From Nitrospirota bacterium (GTDB lineage: Bacteria > Nitrospirota_A > Leptospirillia > Leptospirillales > Leptospirillaceae), in NCBI GenBank assembly GCA_027415455.1, contig DAIBSV010000040.1, positions 1-13,400 on the forward strand: a stretch of DNA of 13,400 bases. Reading direction: 5' to 3'. Of this stretch, positions 12,072 to 13,400 are shown one piece after another. Position numbers and translations under genes: made by a program. Within the stretch, counting starts at the first letter, position 1; every line of letters starts with the position of its first letter. Below the pieces are notes generated by a model. It saw only the letters and a program-made list of their open reading frames with translations, had not been told where the DNA came from and ran no database searches.

Positions 12072-13400
12072 ATGGGTAATGAGAAAAATCTTCGCATACT
12101 TTTTGTGCAACCCACCCTGATGCGGTTGTCAGGAACACCTGTCCAGTCAAAGAAAAGACTGATCATGACGATGGTTACCGCCTACCTGGCAGGACTCACC
12201 CCCGAGTCCGACCATGTCACGGTGATCGACGACAAGGTCCAGAAAATCCCGTTCGATGGTGACTTCGATCTGGTGGCCATCACGACGACAACAGGGTCGG
12301 CTCAGAGAGCCTATGAAATATCAAAGAAGTTCCGGGAGAGAAAAATTCCTGTGGTCATGGGCGGGTTTCATGCCACGCTTCATCCTGCCGATACGCTTGT
12401 TCATGCAGACAGCGTGGTGGTAGGGGAAGCGGAGCATGTGTGGCAGCCCCTTCTCGATGATCTAAGGGCCGGGAAAATGAAATCGATCTACAAAGGCGAT
12501 CAGCCCTGCGACATGAAATCCCTTCCACGTCCCCGTTATGAATTGCTCGATCTGTCGCGATACCGGATTCATATGATGCCGATTCAGGCGACCCGCGGAT
12601 GCAATTATCACTGTGATTTTTGCGAGGTTCCAGTCGTTTACGATGGGGCCTACCGGATGCGCCCTATCGAAAATATCGTCGAGGAGATTGCGACCCAGAA
12701 GCGGATCATGGGGATCAACCAGTTCCAGTTCATTGACGATCAGCTGACGGGGAAACACACCTTTGCCAGAGAACTGTTCAAGGCTTTGAAGCCGCTGGGG
12801 ATCAAATGGAGCTGTCTCTGGACCCTGAACACGAACCATGACGAAGAGCTTCTGGATTTGGCCATCGATGCCGGGTGCATCCATGTCAACATCGGAATGG
12901 AGAGCATCAATCAGGAAAATCTCAACGCCATCCATAAAAAACAGAATCATGTGAAGGATTACATCGATCTTTTGAAGGCCATGGAACGGAGAGGGCTTTT
13001 TTACTCCCTGAATCTGATGTTTGGTCTCGATCATGATACGAAGGATGTTTTCCCGGCGACACTGGAGTTTCTGGAGAAAGTCCGGGCGCCTCTCGCCTTT
13101 TTCAGTATCGTCTCTCCGAGAGAGGGAACGCCACTCCGGGAACGGCTCAATCTGGAAAATAGAGTCGTCGACCCGACCGCCGATCAATATTCATCGGGCC
13201 ATGTCTGTATGTTCATCCCTAAAAACATGACCAAGGAAGACGTCGAAACCGGGATTGACTGGGTCCAGAGGTCTTTTTATTCTCCGCGCTCAATCATGAA
13301 GCGGCTCATATTTCCCAAGAGTCCCTATACCTTCCATCGGGACGGCCTGCCTTCGAATCTTTTCTTTAATTATGTGTCCCGGAAAGGGATCGATACGGTC
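12072..13400 (+). CDS. B12-binding-domain radical SAM protein (3' end outside window)
   Basis: Reads open for 443 codons to the window edge, so the C-terminus is missing. Residues 7-150 look like the N-terminal cobalamin-binding Rossmann domain of class B radical SAM enzymes (LRILFVQPT, VTVIDDKV, FDLVAITTTTGSA, IPVVMGGFHATLHP, VVVGEAEHVWQPLL). The radical SAM core starts at about 165 with the cluster motif Cys177-x3-Cys181-x2-Cys184 (TRGCNYHCDFC) and continues with FQFIDDQLTGK, VNIGMESINQENL and SIVSPREGTPL. These enzymes use a 4Fe-4S cluster, S-adenosylmethionine and often cobalamin for methylations and ring chemistry. No DxHxxG cobalamin motif is evident, so B12 binding would be base-off or may be lost. 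AAAGGAG precedes the ATG by 6 nt and a good promoter lies at 11955. No neighbour tells its substrate. Confidence 0.92.
   Translation, partial: MGNEKNLRILFVQPTLMRLSGTPVQSKKRLIMTMVTAYLAGLTPESDHVTVIDDKVQKIPFDGDFDLVAITTTTGSAQRAYEISKKFRERKIPVVMGGFHATLHPADTLVHADSVVVGEAEHVWQPLLDDLRAGKMKSIYKGDQPCDMKSLPRPRYELLDLSRYRIHMMPIQATRGCNYHCDFCEVPVVYDGAYRMRPIENIVEEIATQKRIMGINQFQFIDDQLTGKHTFARELFKALKPLGIKWSCLWTLNTNHDEELLDLAIDAGCIHVNIGMESINQENLNAIHKKQNHVKDYIDLLKAMERRGLFYSLNLMFGLDHDTKDVFPATLEFLEKVRAPLAFFSIVSPREGTPLRERLNLENRVVDPTADQYSSGHVCMFIPKNMTKEDVETGIDWVQRSFYSPRSIMKRLIFPKSPYTFHRDGLPSNLFFNYVSRKGIDTV

Noticed and set aside
12462..13187. Minus-strand frame of 241 codons under the radical SAM gene
   Set aside because: It is antisense to the radical SAM coding region, which has the cluster cysteines, a ribosome site and a promoter. 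The antisense product shows no family pattern.
1..13400. CRISPR array, insertion sequence or prophage
   Set aside because: No regular direct-repeat series, transposase, integrase or phage structural gene was seen. The two tRNA genes are not flanked by an integrase or a visible repeated tRNA 3' end.

Overview
The window reads as ordinary bacterial chromosome: dense genes, short gaps, Shine-Dalgarno sites and moderately high GC. The gene style (flagellar fliM, beta-carbonic anhydrase, EAL signalling protein, B12-type radical SAM protein, small redox proteins) would fit an autotrophic Gram-negative such as a Nitrospirota/Leptospirillum-like acidophile. That placement is an impression from protein style and was not tested by any search.

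Layout. (1) 88-2051, minus strand: inorganic pyrophosphatase followed by a MacB/LolD-type ABC ATPase and its permease, tightly coupled. The permease is broken at the window edge, where bases 1-93 are a nearly perfect inverted copy of permease codons at 429-521. (2) 2052-2288: divergent control region with an extended -10 promoter for ppa and a striking set of phased GGGATTCCC-type palindromes. (3) 2289-4088, plus: zinc alcohol dehydrogenase and dienelactone-hydrolase-family enzyme. (4) 4181-5209, plus: fliM, alone, with a perfect sigma-28 type -10 box and a hairpin in its leader. (5) 5210-6091: structured intergenic DNA, a CAU-anticodon tRNA and a CoA-binding-domain protein, the last two on the minus strand. 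(6) 6213-9052, plus: a three-gene operon of a NifS/IscS-like protein that has lost its PLP lysine, an atypical SDR (NDUFA9-like) and a DODA-type extradiol dioxygenase. (7) 9063-9904, plus: promoter, CGWS glutaredoxin, CbtB-like cobalt-transport subunit, a perfect 17-bp hairpin, then tRNA-Arg(UCU). (8) 9931-11885, minus: beta-carbonic anhydrase and, upstream of it, an EAL phosphodiesterase with a YkuI_C-like sensor tail. (9) 11955-13400, plus: a clear sigma-70 promoter and a cobalamin-binding radical SAM protein that runs off the end.

The most unusual content is the NifS-like protein at 6213-7385. It keeps the class V aminotransferase fold signature, the PLP aspartate, the ring-stacking histidine and the sulfur-accepting cysteine, but has Ser where the Schiff-base Lys should be. 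It is translated in an operon with an SDR and a ring-opening dioxygenase, and a monothiol glutaredoxin lies just downstream. This suggests a cysteine-desulfurase-derived protein with a non-classical job. The phased palindrome array between ppa and the dehydrogenase, the orphan CbtB-like protein, and the tRNA-Arg gene jammed against a perfect hairpin are secondary points. The inverted repeat at the very start should be treated first as a possible assembly or amplification chimera.
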